Assembly (NCBI RefSeq): GCF_013415305.1
Contig: NZ_JACBXU010000004.1
Coordinates: forward strand, 1 to 64,000
Source: Pantoea sp. WMus005
GTDB lineage: Bacteria; Pseudomonadota; Gammaproteobacteria; Enterobacterales; Enterobacteriaceae
Reading direction: 5' to 3'
Length of the DNA stretch: 64,000 nt
The notes under the pieces were generated by a model. The model was not told the origin of the DNA, did no database searches, and saw only the letters and a list, made by a program, of their open reading frames with translations. Numbering within the stretch: position 1 is the stretch's first letter; every line of letters starts with the position of its first letter. The position numbers and the translations under genes were made by a program. Of the stretch, positions 61,122 through 64,000 are shown in pieces.

Positions 61122-61164
61122 CAGAATATGCGATGCCGCTTAACGCGACATCAGCACAGGGTCA

Positions 61165-62481
<1,317 letters not shown>

Positions 62482-62536
62482 TTAGTCAATCCTAAGACAA
62501 GCAACGCGCGAAAAGTTCGCGCACTGCCTGTGAAAC

Positions 62537-64000
<1,464 letters not shown>

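Overview
This window is ordinary vertically inherited chromosome from an enterobacterium. Protein sequences and gene order follow the Escherichia coli clpB-to-pyrG segment closely. The differences (narKGHJI with a divergent narL between mltB and mutS, cysG heading the cysDNC operon, a tam/DapA-family/yjdM patch where E. coli has the srl region, no CRISPR-Cas between iap and cysH) point to Erwiniaceae, most likely a Pantoea-type bacterium. That assignment is inference from gene content and similarity by eye; no database was searched. I see no insertion sequence, prophage, integrase, toxin-antitoxin pair or CRISPR array.

Layout, left to right. Position 1-180 holds a ribosomal RNA P1 promoter firing out of the window. 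230-7523: clpB (sigma-32 promoter, internal GTG start), pgeF-rluD, bamD, raiA, and pheL-pheA with its attenuator. 7556-9762: tyrA-aroF with three TyrR-box candidates. 10050-17045: an unassigned GNAT acetyltransferase, the rpsP-rimM-trmD-rplS translation operon, ffh, ypjD-yfjD and luxS. 17118-26548: the MicA small RNA with its sigma-E promoter, gshA, yqaB-yqaA, a tRNA operon (one Ser-GCU and three identical Arg-ACG genes), csrA, alaS, recA-recX under a full LexA box, and pncC. 26654-30016: tam, an orphan DapA-superfamily gene, yjdM and mltB. 30169-39326: the respiratory nitrate reductase cluster. 39617-49252: mutS, rpoS-nlpD, pcm-surE, truD-ispF-ispD-ftsB and ygbE. 49307-59588: two sulfate assimilation operons, cysG-D-N-C and cysJ-I-H, flanking iap and a small YCII-domain remnant. 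59888-64000: queD, queE, eno and the 3' part of pyrG, cut by the window edge.

How the genes work together. PheA, TyrA and AroF are the first committed and terminal steps of Phe and Tyr synthesis, controlled by attenuation (pheL) and TyrR. CysDNC activates sulfate to PAPS, CysH reduces PAPS to sulfite, and CysJI reduces sulfite to sulfide using siroheme made by CysG, so the cysG placement is functionally sensible. NarK brings nitrate in and NarGHI reduces it at the membrane; NarJ matures NarG and NarL regulates, but no NarX sensor is present. RecA/RecX/MutS, RpoS/NlpD and ClpB/RaiA are repair and stress functions.

No new biological system is evident. The items most worth a second look are the YCII remnant, the orphan DapA-family gene, the nar operon layout without narX and without an FNR box before narG, a terminator-like hairpin immediately before rpsP, and the U-tract-free perfect hairpin between queD and queE. 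All calls rest on reading the sequence and on remembered family features.
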